Source: Veillonella sp. (GTDB lineage Bacteria > Bacillota > Negativicutes > Veillonellales > Veillonellaceae). From it: a stretch of 64,000 bases of DNA. The notes under the pieces were generated by a model, which was given only the letters and a program-made list of their open reading frames with translations, was not told the DNA's origin and searched no databases. Both the position numbers and the translations under genes were made by a program. Location of the stretch: positions 186,001-250,000 of the forward strand of contig NZ_JAGZMO010000004.1 in NCBI RefSeq assembly GCF_018364065.1. Reading direction: 5' to 3'. This document shows, one piece after another, positions 8,196-16,947 of the stretch (position 1 is the stretch's first letter; the number at the start of each line of letters is the position of its first letter).

Positions 8196-8969
8196 TTAAA
8201 TATTTTGTTTAGTAAATCTCCTTATAATTTCTTGATCTAGCTTATTTAAGGTTTTAGTCGTTAGTTTAAGTTTATACAAGGGATGATGTGTATATTTTGG
8301 AAATTTAATTCTAGCTTTACTAATTGTAGTAATGTCGTCTACTCTTAAATAACTGTGTTTTAATAACTTGGGAGAGTCATCTAAAAACTTTTTAAATGAT
8401 TCTAGATTAGATAAGATTTTATTTAAAACTGATTCCGCATCAATTGTGACTAAATCCTTTGGTAATGCTGCAAACTCATCTTTTAATCTTTTTATATGGG
8501 CAGTGCAGTTAGGATAAACAGTAGAGTAGCATCCTATTGCAGGTGTACCAAAACTAAGACCAGTAATATTTTGGCATTGCCTTTCAAGAGCTCTATATGG
8601 AATCCAAAATGTAGAACGTTCTTTATTTCTAATTAATGTTTCTAGGTTATCAGCCATTTCATAGCCGATATCTATTTGATGTGGATGCTTTTTTGAAGTG
8701 ATTGGAACTACGGTAACTTTTGGTGTTTTTTTAGGACTATTATGAAGTGCTACACAATAATGAAAGTTCCTAAATTCACTTTGTATTCCATATCCAAAAT
8801 TTACTGCTAGTATTTGTCCTCTAGTTATATTGGGGATTTTTTGCTCATAAGGTTTCGAGAAATTTTCGTTTTTAGCAGCAGAAAGATAAATATTCAGCCA
8901 ATTTCGTATTTGTTGAGCTTGATCTGGATTAATTTTTTCTATTTCTTTTAACTGTTTATATATATTCAT
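8196..8969 (-). CDS. MazF/PemK-like endoribonuclease toxin with C-terminal extension
   Basis: Residues about 48-165 look like a MazF/PemK-type domain: the characteristic TRGQILAVNFGYG start (R50-G51), YCVALHN, and VTVVPITSK (about 86-93). MazF-fold proteins are usually toxins that cut mRNA; typical ones are ~110 residues, but this protein has 257, with an N-terminal helical segment and ~90 extra C-terminal residues rich in Lys and Leu. The start has AAAGGG upstream. No antitoxin-sized ORF lies on either side: the 5' neighbour is a phosphatase gene and the 3' neighbour is the small-RNA unit at 8045-8150. The gene is markedly more AT-rich than the flanking peptidase and phosphatase genes, which suggests horizontal acquisition. 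Toxicity and cleavage activity are inferred only. Confidence 0.75.
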   Translation of the reverse strand: MNIYKQLKEIEKINPDQAQQIRNWLNIYLSAAKNENFSKPYEQKIPNITRGQILAVNFGYGIQSEFRNFHYCVALHNSPKKTPKVTVVPITSKKHPHQIDIGYEMADNLETLIRNKERSTFWIPYRALERQCQNITGLSFGTPAIGCYSTVYPNCTAHIKRLKDEFAALPKDLVTIDAESVLNKILSNLESFKKFLDDSPKLLKHSYLRVDDITTISKARIKFPKYTHHPLYKLKLTTKTLNKLDQEIIRRFTKQNI

Positions 8970-9100
8970 ATAATTACCCTTTAAATTAAATACTAAATAA
9001 TATAATGATTAAATAATTTTGCAATTAAAAGCTTATTCTTTCTGATCTTCTTCTAGAAAAATTTAATTCCCTTAATATTCCCTCAGCATTTATCAAGTAC

Positions 9101-9127
9101 ATTTGAATTATATCATATAATTCAAAT
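9101..9127. repeat. 27-bp perfect palindrome between phosphatase and toxin genes
   Basis: Two 13-bp arms (ATTTGAATTATAT and its complement) flank a single central base. It lies 17 bp past the phosphatase stop and about 130 bp upstream of the toxin start. It has no T-run, so it is a poor terminator. A TATAAT sits inside the right-hand part on the minus strand, so it could be an operator over the toxin promoter. Confidence 0.6.
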
Positions 9128-9143
9128 ATACGAAACGATGTTC

Positions 9144-9833
9144 TTATTTATTTAATTCTCCCAATATCTCCAACACATCCTCCGGTTTATGAGCAATGTG
9201 CACCGCACCTTTTTCTTTTAAAAGGGCTTCTTCACGGAAGCCCCAGGTTACGGCGATAGGGAGAAGTTTGGAGTTTTGCGCCGTAGCCAGATCGACTTCG
9301 GAGTCGCCGATGTATACGGATTCTTCAGTGGTGCTGTTTAATTCTTGAAGTGCAGTATTCACCATGTCAGGAGCAGGTTTGCGAGCTAGGCCCGGGCGTT
9401 CGCCGATACCAACCTCGAAGTAGCCTTTGAAATATTGTTCGTTCAAGGCCGTAACGCCTTCCTGAATTTTATTGGACACAACGGCGATTTTATAGCCTTC
9501 TTGTTTGAGCGTATCTAGCAGTTCATAGATTCCTTCGTAAGGGGCCGTTTTATCTTGCCAATGTTCAGCGTAGTACTCTTTGAATTGAGCAAGTAGGTCA
9601 GCCTGAGTTTCAGCGGATGTGCCTTCCGGTACGCTTCGTTCTACTAATTTGCCTAATCCATTGCCTACGAATCGGCGGATTTCATCGAGAGTTCTTGTAG
9701 GATAGTTATTAGCTTTCAGCACGTAGTTCATTGTGTCTGCCAAATCATCGAGAGTGTTGAGTAAAGTGCCGTCGCAGTCAAATACGATGGTAGTGTAGCG
9801 TCGATTGATTGATGTATTATTTGTGGATGTCAT
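9144..9833 (-). CDS. HAD-family phosphoglycolate phosphatase-like hydrolase
   Basis: The protein shows HAD motif I FDCDGTLLNT, motif II VVSNK, a lysine in LARKPAP (motif III) and motif IV GDSEVDLATA, with a helical cap between I and II. The arrangement is that of Gph/PgpB-like phosphatases, which hydrolyse phosphoglycolate or related phosphomonoesters in the cytosol. I chose the ATG at 9833 because AAAGGAGAAT precedes it; the frame extends further upstream to an ATG at 9878 without a ribosome site. It is a single gene on the minus strand. HAD substrate prediction is unreliable, so phosphoglycolate is only the best guess. Confidence 0.8.
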   Translation of the reverse strand: MTSTNNTSINRRYTTIVFDCDGTLLNTLDDLADTMNYVLKANNYPTRTLDEIRRFVGNGLGKLVERSVPEGTSAETQADLLAQFKEYYAEHWQDKTAPYEGIYELLDTLKQEGYKIAVVSNKIQEGVTALNEQYFKGYFEVGIGERPGLARKPAPDMVNTALQELNSTTEESVYIGDSEVDLATAQNSKLLPIAVTWGFREEALLKEKGAVHIAHKPEDVLEILGELNK

Positions 9834-9977
9834 AAGATTCTCCTTTACCGAAACGTTCATTCTTTTATATTTTAACATAAGATTTGAAAAATATTAAAAA
9901 CAAGGAATTAGAAAAATGTATGATGATAATTTGATATAAATATTTATGCAAAGTACTTAAATTTCGTAATAAATTAA

Positions 9978-10007
9978 TTGTCTATGTCCACTGATTTAGT
10001 ATATACT
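9978..10007 (+). promoter_or_regulatory. Promoter of the GH2-like gene
   Basis: TTGTCT and TATACT are spaced by 18 bp, 30 bp upstream of the ATG at 10037. The ATG itself has AGGAGG upstream. Confidence 0.6.
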
Positions 10008-10036
10008 TATATAAGAGAGCATAGGAGGAGTCATTA

Positions 10037-11707
10037 ATGAGTACGATGGAGTTATTACAGCCTGTAGACAACGCATTTCGTGACTACTTGGATTTAAGTG
10101 GACAGTGGTTTTTTGCATTTGATCAGGCAAAGGACAAAAGTTATGAATCCGGTGTAGCTCGCGACATTTCAGTTCCTGTTCCCGCCGCGTTACAGGATAT
10201 TTTTGTGTTGCCTGAAGAACGGGCCTTTTGCGGTAATATGTGGTATGAACGCCAAGTCTATATACCGAAACGGTGGCTAGGCTCGGATGTATTTTTGCGT
10301 TTTGACGGCATCGGCAATCGGGCAGTCGTTTATGTAAACGGCATGGAAGCGGGTCGTCATGAAGGCATTTATACATCGTCAACCATTGCGATTACAAGAC
10401 AGCTTCGTTATGGCGAAGACAATCGCATCGTAGTAAAAGTAAATAATGAATTATCACCCTATGCATTACCGGCCGGACAGGTGGTTTCCTCCCCTAAGGG
10501 GCAGCGTGTGAACCAACCTCATTTTGATTTTGCTGTACCATCGGGCATGTATGGTAAGGTAGCGATGTATACGGAACCATCTACACGTTTAATCGATGTT
10601 ATGGTACAGACTGTATCGATTACGAAGGAGCAGGCGGTGCTTCAATATATGGCACATGTACAGGGGAACTGCTTGGTAACTGCTACATTGCGTACCCGTG
10701 ATGGTCGTTTAATTGCTACCGGTGTAGGTGGCAATGCAAAATTAGTCATTGATGATCCGCACATTTGGACTGTTGGTGACGGCTATTTATACAATTTGGA
10801 ATTGGAAGTCAGTCGTTTAGGCAAACAACACGATGCGTATAAGATGAAAGTCGGCATTCGCACAGTGGCTATGGAGAACGGCAACTTTAAACTGAATGAC
10901 ACGATCACTCGCATCAAAGCGGTACATTGGTCAGATTCAGATAACGAAAGTCTCAGCCCATCACCGGCCCAGATCAAAAAGCGTATGCTTCAGATTTTAG
11001 CCATGGGCGGAAACTGCATTTACAATGGCGGTCGCGCTTTATCTCCTGACGTATTGGCTATGGCCGATGAATGCGGCTTGATGGTTATCGGGGAGATTCC
11101 GGGAGCCGGTCTTAAAGCGAAAGACTTGAAACCGGGTGAAGCGAATTTCAGTAAATCGGATATTAAATCTCGTTTATTAGATGCGCACAAAGAAACCATT
11201 CAAGATATCATTCGTCGAGATAAGAATCACCCGTCTATTATTACATGGTCTCTTATGTATAATCCTGTAACTGTTTTAAAAGACGATGAAGCGTATTATC
11301 AGGGATTAGTTGATGCGGCTAAAGAAGTTGATTGGGAAGAACGTCCGTTGAGTATTACGGTGAATCAGCTGGTCAATACAATGTGGTCGAACAACTTAAA
11401 AGCGTTCAGCATGTGTATTTTGACACAATGGGAACACATGTGGCGCAAGCAGTCGGAACTTTTGGAAAGCGATATTTACAAAGAACTGGTAGCTTGGCAG
11501 GCGAAATATCCTGATAAAGGTGTAGTGGTAACTATGGATTCAGCCGTTCATGAGCCATCCATTTCTTACAGCGCTTACAAAGAACAAGTGGAGAAGCTTA
11601 CTTCTTTGCTGAAAATGTTGCACAGCATGCCAAATGCACAGGGTGAATGTCTCGTAATTAACGATCGAGGGTTGCTGGATGCGTTGAAAGCAAACTGGAA
11701 CGTTTAG
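10037..11707 (+). CDS. Glycoside hydrolase family 2-like protein, catalytic residues missing
   Basis: The domain order is that of beta-glucuronidase/beta-galactosidase: a jelly-roll sugar-binding domain (about residues 10-185, with DLSGQWFF and RFDGIGNRAVVYVNG), an immunoglobulin-like domain (to ~275) and a TIM barrel. The barrel keeps IIRRDKNHPSIITWS and ERPLS. However, the acid/base position of the canonical WSxxNEP is WSLMYNP here, with Asn409 in place of the glutamate. The region aligning with the nucleophile segment TEYG reads VVTMDSA, with Met500 in place of the second glutamate. The protein is 556 residues and intact, so this is not simple decay. It has no signal peptide. It is probably a carbohydrate-binding pseudoenzyme or has a different activity. 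It is a single-gene unit with promoter and terminator. Confidence 0.75.
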   Translation: MSTMELLQPVDNAFRDYLDLSGQWFFAFDQAKDKSYESGVARDISVPVPAALQDIFVLPEERAFCGNMWYERQVYIPKRWLGSDVFLRFDGIGNRAVVYVNGMEAGRHEGIYTSSTIAITRQLRYGEDNRIVVKVNNELSPYALPAGQVVSSPKGQRVNQPHFDFAVPSGMYGKVAMYTEPSTRLIDVMVQTVSITKEQAVLQYMAHVQGNCLVTATLRTRDGRLIATGVGGNAKLVIDDPHIWTVGDGYLYNLELEVSRLGKQHDAYKMKVGIRTVAMENGNFKLNDTITRIKAVHWSDSDNESLSPSPAQIKKRMLQILAMGGNCIYNGGRALSPDVLAMADECGLMVIGEIPGAGLKAKDLKPGEANFSKSDIKSRLLDAHKETIQDIIRRDKNHPSIITWSLMYNPVTVLKDDEAYYQGLVDAAKEVDWEERPLSITVNQLVNTMWSNNLKAFSMCILTQWEHMWRKQSELLESDIYKELVAWQAKYPDKGVVVTMDSAVHEPSISYSAYKEQVEKLTSLLKMLHSMPNAQGECLVINDRGLLDALKANWNV

Positions 11708-11796
11708 TAAGGCCATTTACGAAACTATTAAGAACTGAAAACATAGAATATTAGAATTTATAAATACATAACATTAAAATTAAAAGTTCTATAAAA

Positions 11797-11830
11797 AGAG
11801 GACAGGCTATAGGCCTGTCCTTTGTTTTTT
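11797..11830. terminator. Bidirectional terminator between GH2-like gene and O-antigen ligase
   Basis: AGGACAGGC TATA GCCTGTCCT with TTTGTTTTTT on the plus side and CTTTTTAT on the minus side; it serves convergent genes. Confidence 0.85.
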
Positions 11831-11868
11831 GCAGAAAGAATATCTTAGAGATAAAATTTCTTTTTAAA

Positions 11869-13071
11869 TTAATTATATTCTTTTGGTAGTGTTTCCAACG
11901 ATAAACTAATAGCTACATAGTACCAATAGAGTTTCATAATCGCTGAAGCATCAAAGGTATAATCTATTAAGCCGAAAAGTAGAAAGAACGTTGTAGCAGC
12001 TAAACGAATATATGCGTAAGGATTTCCCTTTAAAGTGTTTCTGAAAGCTGAGATTTCTATATAACCGAATAATATAAGAAAGGCTAAAAAACCTAAAACA
12101 CCTGATTCAACGGTAACTTGGATAAAGTTATTATGGGTATGAATCATATTTTGTGTTACTTCCGGTAACTTATAGTGCGCATTGTAAACATTTGAAAACT
12201 CACCCGGACCAACACCAAGAATAGGATGATCTTTTATCATCATGGATGCAGATTCCCAAACAACAATTCGATCGGCATTAGAGCGGTCAGTAGTTGTATT
12301 AGTTGTTGAAAGAATTCGGTTTTGCATAGCCGGACTGGATGCTATATAACCGCCAATAATAGCAAACAGTATAATGCAGGCAATTAGGAAATATTTATTT
12401 TTACGCCAATACTTCATAGAGAAGAATGGTGTAAAGGCTAATAATAACCAACTAGCTCGGCTTTGACCACCAATTAATCCCAAAATACTTGTTAAAATAG
12501 ATATTGCGGATAGCTTTCTTAATAGTAAGGGGAATACAGTTTCTGCGCTTATAATTACTTGTACCGGAATTGTCATAACTAGAATAGCGGCTAAGTTTAA
12601 TGGATTATTACTGAATCCGGATGGACGTGGATTTTTTAATATTACATGTTGAAACAGCGCTAATAATGAATCCACGTTTAGTGAAATAAAAACGGCACCT
12701 AAGAGCCAATACATTGATCTTCGATTACGCACACAAACCGGAATAATAAATAAGGGTAAAGCGCGATAAACCCAGACTTCAAACATTGTTTTAAAAGAAC
12801 GGCCTAAATGGTCACTAATAAGAACTGACGGTAGAATTAAAATAAGAGAGAGACCTATTAACTTTAAGTAAGGCAATGCCTTTTTTAAAACAGGATTATC
12901 TTTTAACGTATGATTTTTATACTGTTTATATAAGCTTATTAAGAAAAAGAGGATACTTAAACCGTAAAATATATTACCGGCACCAATCGAAATTCTTTGA
13001 ACAGTAACAGCCGTTCCCATAAAAAGAAGTGCATATGATTCAACAGTAAATTGTTTTAAATAGTTCATCAT
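11869..13071 (-). CDS. O-antigen ligase/polymerase family protein (WaaL/Wzy)
   Basis: A 400-residue polytopic membrane protein with about 10-12 hydrophobic segments. It carries the Wzy_C signature region late in the protein, HNNFIQVTVESGVLGFLAFLILF, preceded by a periplasmic loop with GVGPGEF. WaaL enzymes join O-antigen from undecaprenyl diphosphate to lipid A-core in the inner membrane; Wzy enzymes polymerise repeat units, and the two cannot be separated by sequence alone. Its start overlaps the stop of the GT4 gene by four bases, so it is the last gene of a three-gene LPS operon (14938 to 11869). Confidence 0.85.
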   Translation of the reverse strand: MMNYLKQFTVESYALLFMGTAVTVQRISIGAGNIFYGLSILFFLISLYKQYKNHTLKDNPVLKKALPYLKLIGLSLILILPSVLISDHLGRSFKTMFEVWVYRALPLFIIPVCVRNRRSMYWLLGAVFISLNVDSLLALFQHVILKNPRPSGFSNNPLNLAAILVMTIPVQVIISAETVFPLLLRKLSAISILTSILGLIGGQSRASWLLLAFTPFFSMKYWRKNKYFLIACIILFAIIGGYIASSPAMQNRILSTTNTTTDRSNADRIVVWESASMMIKDHPILGVGPGEFSNVYNAHYKLPEVTQNMIHTHNNFIQVTVESGVLGFLAFLILFGYIEISAFRNTLKGNPYAYIRLAATTFFLLFGLIDYTFDASAIMKLYWYYVAISLSLETLPKEYN

Positions 13072-14162
13072 TTTATTCCTATAATATTCTTAAAAATTGA
13101 AAGTAAGTTTTTAGTCGTTTTATCTATAGTAAAGTTATTAATGACTTTTAGATGTGCTTGTTCGGCCATTTGTTGTATCTCTTGAGGATGCTTAATTGCA
13201 AATTCTATTGCGTGAGCTAAGGTATCTTCATTAAATGGCTCAAGAATTCGCCCATCCACTTTGTCGGTGATAATTTCACTTTGAGCCCCGCTATTGGTAG
13301 TGATTGTGTAAACTTTACTATACATGGCTTCGCACAAAACTAAACCAAAACTTTCTTTTACTTTGGAAGGCAATACAAAGACGTTTAGGTGCTTGTAAAA
13401 GTCTCCTATATGATTAACTAGACCTAGGAAGGTTACACTTGATTCTAACTGTAAGTCTTTTATTAATTCCCTAAGGTAGTGATCATAATTTTTCTCCGGC
13501 ATTCCGGCTAAGAGCAAGTGGACTTGAGGATGTTCTTTTTTTAAGGAATGAATACATTTTATGAGTGTAGCAATTCCTTTATTCTCGGCTAATCGGCCGG
13601 CATAGCCAATATAAAACGGATTATCTAAGCTTGGTAAACGTAATGAATCGTTAGGGGATTCATTTAATCTGTCTGCCAAAATTCCGTTATATACTAAGTG
13701 CAGTTTATGTACTTGTGAGTTATCCAGGGCCGGTTTTTGTAAATTATATACTAATTTTGAGACACAGATAATGGCATCTAATTGTTTGGCTATCCATTTA
13801 TGATAAACGTCGCTTTTTCCCGGAGTAGCGCTATGTTTAAATAAGACTACCGGTATGTTTAAACTTTTCTTTAATAGAATACCTAAAAGTGTCAATTTTC
13901 CACTATGTACATTGATGATATCAATGTTTTCTTTTTTTATTATCTTTTTTAAAGTGGAAAAGGCCGGCAGTCCACTCAAAGAGTAGAGGCTGGTTGGAAT
14001 AACGTCGCCAACCTCTTTATATTTTTCTTGAAATGTTATATTTTGGGCATCTACGGCAATTATAGATTTAACATTCTGTGTCTTTAAAGAGGCGGCAATG
14101 TCAAAAACATATTGTTCGCCTCCGCCCCAAACTTTGGCACAAACTAAATGTAATACTTTCAT
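13068..14162 (-). CDS. Glycosyltransferase family 4
   Basis: This 364-residue GT-B protein begins VLHLVCAKVWGGGEQYV, the acceptor-side glycine loop of GT4 enzymes. It continues with IGYAGRLAENKGI, FLGLVNHIGDFY and VLPSKVKESFGLVLCEAMYSK, the EX7E donor-binding motif, followed by GAQSEIITD. GT4 enzymes are retaining transferases that add hexoses, HexNAc or similar sugars to LPS core or polysaccharide on the cytosolic face. Start and stop overlap those of the flanking GT2 and O-antigen ligase genes by four bases, pointing to translational coupling. Sugar specificity is unknown. Confidence 0.88.
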   Translation of the reverse strand: MKVLHLVCAKVWGGGEQYVFDIAASLKTQNVKSIIAVDAQNITFQEKYKEVGDVIPTSLYSLSGLPAFSTLKKIIKKENIDIINVHSGKLTLLGILLKKSLNIPVVLFKHSATPGKSDVYHKWIAKQLDAIICVSKLVYNLQKPALDNSQVHKLHLVYNGILADRLNESPNDSLRLPSLDNPFYIGYAGRLAENKGIATLIKCIHSLKKEHPQVHLLLAGMPEKNYDHYLRELIKDLQLESSVTFLGLVNHIGDFYKHLNVFVLPSKVKESFGLVLCEAMYSKVYTITTNSGAQSEIITDKVDGRILEPFNEDTLAHAIEFAIKHPQEIQQMAEQAHLKVINNFTIDKTTKNLLSIFKNIIGIK

Positions 14163-14938
14163 TTTTCACTTATGCCTTTCACTCGATTTAACTCTAACAG
14201 CTTAATATATTTAGTAAACGTGTATACGGCATGATAATAGGTAAAAGTAAATCCAAGTTTTCCTTCAAGAAAACCGCCTCGAAGAATTCCCATTTTGAGA
14301 AATCCCAATGTACTGTGTAGTATAGCTTGAAGAAAGCTGGTTCTCTTCCCTGAGTTATAGGCATTTTCCGCCCAAATTGTAGTGTATTGATTAAATTTTT
14401 GCCAATACTGCTCCCAAGAACTATATGAATAATGTTTTATATAGCCGGGGAGTTTTTTTATTGGCAAATCAGTAACAGGTCGCTCATGAATTTTATTTAC
14501 CCAAGTTACTTTGTTAGAAGGAAATAGTCGGGTAACTATGTCCGGTTTCATGGCGCCTCTTTTTAATTCTTTGCCAAAGATAACAGAACGACGCTCCATA
14601 GAGAGGGCATGACTTAATAGATCGGAATCTACAGTTGATTGTATTGCTTTAATTAGTTCGTCAGAAAGGCGTTCATCAGCATCTAAATAAAATATCCAAG
14701 ATGTGGTTACGTGATTAAGAGCAAAATTTCGTTGCGCTGCAAAGTCATTAGTCCAAGCTCTAAATACTACAGTAGCTCCCAAAGATTCTGCCAATGCTAC
14801 CGTGTTGTCAGTACTTCCTGAATCGATAATAAGAATATGATCGGTAAGCTTTTTGACATTATTTATTAAATCGGGAAGTTGAGATTCTTCATTTTTAGTT
14901 AGTATTACGGCAGTTAAATCTTGGCGTGAATTTTTCAT
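14159..14938 (-). CDS. Glycosyltransferase family 2, WaaE/KdtX-like
   Basis: A 259-residue GT2 enzyme with LTAVILTKNEESQLPDL, IDSGSTDNTVALAESLG, FRAWTNDFAAQRNFAL and FYLDADERLSDELI, the same motif set as the protein at 1741-2466. Over these blocks the two are clearly paralogous. WaaE-type enzymes add a hexose to the LPS inner core. It is the first gene of the operon 14938-11869 and overlaps the GT4 start by four bases. A weak AAGGGATAT site precedes the ATG. The duplication with divergence suggests that each copy acts on a different core position, which is inference. Confidence 0.87.
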   Translation of the reverse strand: MKNSRQDLTAVILTKNEESQLPDLINNVKKLTDHILIIDSGSTDNTVALAESLGATVVFRAWTNDFAAQRNFALNHVTTSWIFYLDADERLSDELIKAIQSTVDSDLLSHALSMERRSVIFGKELKRGAMKPDIVTRLFPSNKVTWVNKIHERPVTDLPIKKLPGYIKHYSYSSWEQYWQKFNQYTTIWAENAYNSGKRTSFLQAILHSTLGFLKMGILRGGFLEGKLGFTFTYYHAVYTFTKYIKLLELNRVKGISEK

Positions 14939-15015
14939 AAATATCCCTTTCTTTACTTTTAGTTAATTGTAGCATATTTATAAGATTTCAGGGAGTAGAG
15001 TCAGTAAATAATCAA

Positions 15016-15057
15016 GAAAAAACCACTAAAGAAGTTAATCAATTAGTGGTTTTATTT
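15016..15057 (-). terminator. Terminator downstream of flippase gene
   Basis: AACCACTAA ... TTAGTGGTT stem with T-rich flanks on both sides. It lies about 60 bp past the minus-strand flippase stop. Confidence 0.7.
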
Positions 15058-15115
15058 AAAGTCTGACGATGAGAAGCTACAGAATTTGCAACGTTTAGTT
15101 TTTTAAGCTTTTATC

Positions 15116-16684
15116 TTACGCCTTCTCTCTAAAAAATTTCCCAATCACCGGCATGCGCTGCGCATCGTGTTTGTTCAAGCCTTTTAGGAGGAACATGATG
15201 ATGACGTAGATGACGCCGCCAATAAAGGCTGTAATGGCCATGGCGAAGAATTTATGCATCACTGATTCCAATGGCGGATACATGAAGTACATGGCGATGC
15301 CCATGATGATGGCACTGACTACGTTTTTCCAAAGGAGTGAGAAGTCCAGGAAGTAGCCAGTGTATTTTTTTATCCAGATCAGGTTGAGCAGGGCTGCTAC
15401 GCCGATGTCGGCTACAGTGGCCCAAGCGGCACCGGTAATGCCCATCCAAGGCAAGGCGGTGAGGTTCCAGTTTAAGATAACTTTGCAAATAGCGGCGAAG
15501 CCCATGTTAATAACCGGTAAGGTCGGTTTGCCTAAGCCCTGTAAAATACCGGTGGTTACCTGGTGAAGACCGAGGAAGAAAATGGCAATCGCTGTGATTT
15601 GCGTTGCACCTGCAGCGCGCGGTGCGTTGTAAATAACGCTGACTACCGGTTCAGCCAATACATAGAGCATGATGGTGAACGGCACGGTAGACATGAAGCT
15701 GATGCGCATGGCGCCGGCTGTACGATAGAATACGTTTTGTTTATCCCCCGTAGCGTTAGCGTTGGAGATGGCCGGTACGATGCTGGTAGCCAAGGCTGCT
15801 GTAATAATGGTGGCCAAGTTGATGAGTGGCACCGCCATACCGGTTAAGTAACCGAAGAGCTCCGTCGCCTGGCTGGTGGAGAATCCCGCTACGGCCAAAC
15901 GGCGAGGTACGATAATTAAGTCTAAATTAGATACGATCGGTAACATGAGACTGGCCAGGGAAATTGGCAAGGCTAATTTAATGAGTCGTTTAATAATGGA
16001 GTTAACCGATTCACCCGGTCCGTCCGGTTGTTTATGCCCATCTGTCGGTGCAGATGGCAATTTGTAATAGTAGTAGAGTAGAACGAGTAATGCGCCAAAG
16101 GCACCGATGCCGGCACCCATGCTGGCACCGCCGGCTGCAGCGGCCAAGCCCTGTGGTAATAAGAGGTAGGCTGCGCCGAGCATTACGATAACGCGCAATA
16201 ATTGTTCAACAATCTGACTCACGGCGGTCGGTGTCATAAGCTGCCAACCTTGTAAATAACCGCGGTAACAGGAAATGAGTGTTACGAAGAAGATGGCCGG
16301 CGCTAAAGCAATCAATGCCAAGTAGGCGCGGTCATCGATAATGATGCCGGATGAAATGAGCCAATCGGAGCCGAAGTACATGAGAATACTGAATAAAAGC
16401 CCGGTGGCGAACAGAAGATAAAAGGAGATTTTAAAGACCTTGTGCGCTCCTTTGTAGTCGTAAAGCGCTAATTTTTCCGCAGTCAATATGGAGATGGCGA
16501 TCGGAATACCGGCGCTCGACAGTTGTAATGCCAAGAGGTAGATAGGGAAGGCCATCTGGTAAATCCCGATACCTTCACCGCCCAGTACGCGCGATAATAA
16601 AATCCAGTTAATACTGCCAATTGCTTTTACCACAAAGCCTGCAATCGTTAAAATGAGCGTGCCTTGTAAAAAACGGTTAACCAT
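15116..16684 (-). CDS. SpoVB/MurJ-type polysaccharide or lipid II flippase
   Basis: The 522-residue protein has about 14 predicted membrane helices. It opens with the typical MVNRFLQGTLILTIAGFVVKAIG segment and an early LSRVLGGEGIGIYQMAFPIY motif, matching the SpoVB/PST branch of the MOP exporter superfamily. Members flip undecaprenyl-linked cell-wall or glycan precursors across the inner membrane; in Firmicutes they include MurJ-like lipid II flippases and the sporulation protein SpoVB. Nothing here suggests sporulation, and its neighbour is an LPS glycosyltransferase operon, so either lipid II or a glycan intermediate is plausible. The gene is GC-richer than the adjacent LPS operon, is separated by a terminator and appears to be its own unit. 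Confidence 0.82.
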   Translation of the reverse strand: MVNRFLQGTLILTIAGFVVKAIGSINWILLSRVLGGEGIGIYQMAFPIYLLALQLSSAGIPIAISILTAEKLALYDYKGAHKVFKISFYLLFATGLLFSILMYFGSDWLISSGIIIDDRAYLALIALAPAIFFVTLISCYRGYLQGWQLMTPTAVSQIVEQLLRVIVMLGAAYLLLPQGLAAAAGGASMGAGIGAFGALLVLLYYYYKLPSAPTDGHKQPDGPGESVNSIIKRLIKLALPISLASLMLPIVSNLDLIIVPRRLAVAGFSTSQATELFGYLTGMAVPLINLATIITAALATSIVPAISNANATGDKQNVFYRTAGAMRISFMSTVPFTIMLYVLAEPVVSVIYNAPRAAGATQITAIAIFFLGLHQVTTGILQGLGKPTLPVINMGFAAICKVILNWNLTALPWMGITGAAWATVADIGVAALLNLIWIKKYTGYFLDFSLLWKNVVSAIIMGIAMYFMYPPLESVMHKFFAMAITAFIGGVIYVIIMFLLKGLNKHDAQRMPVIGKFFREKA

Positions 16685-16841
16685 TTATGATATACTCCCA
16701 ACTTCTTGTGAATCTTGCTGAAAAAGTGTTCTGCTTATTAAAAAATTTCGAAATAAAAGTGGCCGAAGCCCGTCAATAGTTAATTTTAACATAGATTTTG
16801 AGAGTACGCATTAGGTTTTTCAGGACTTCCCGAAATGAAAA

Positions 16842-16886
16842 TAACCTCCTACGATGAGAACTTTAAGTCTCACAGTAGGAGGTTAG
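16842..16886 (-). terminator. Intrinsic terminator after MFS gene
   Basis: TAACCTCCTAC ... GTAGGAGGTTA stem, with a second inner pairing (TGAGA/TCTCA). On the minus strand it is followed by TTTTCATTT, downstream of the MFS stop at 16948. Confidence 0.75.
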
Positions 16887-16947
16887 TGGTTAAACGACAG
16901 CGTTATTGGATAAAATTCCAAATACTGACGTTAAAAGACAAAACTTA

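Noticed and set aside
8196..8969. Conventional type II MazEF pair
   Set aside because: No small DNA-binding antitoxin ORF lies within several hundred bases on either side.
15563..15847. Plus-strand ORFs inside the SpoVB-like flippase gene
   Set aside because: They are antisense shadows of a clear membrane-protein gene and have no start signals.
11869..16684. Complete O-antigen or capsule biosynthesis island
   Set aside because: Only ligase/polymerase, two glycosyltransferases and a flippase are present; no sugar-nucleotide genes, Wzz or transporter set is visible here.
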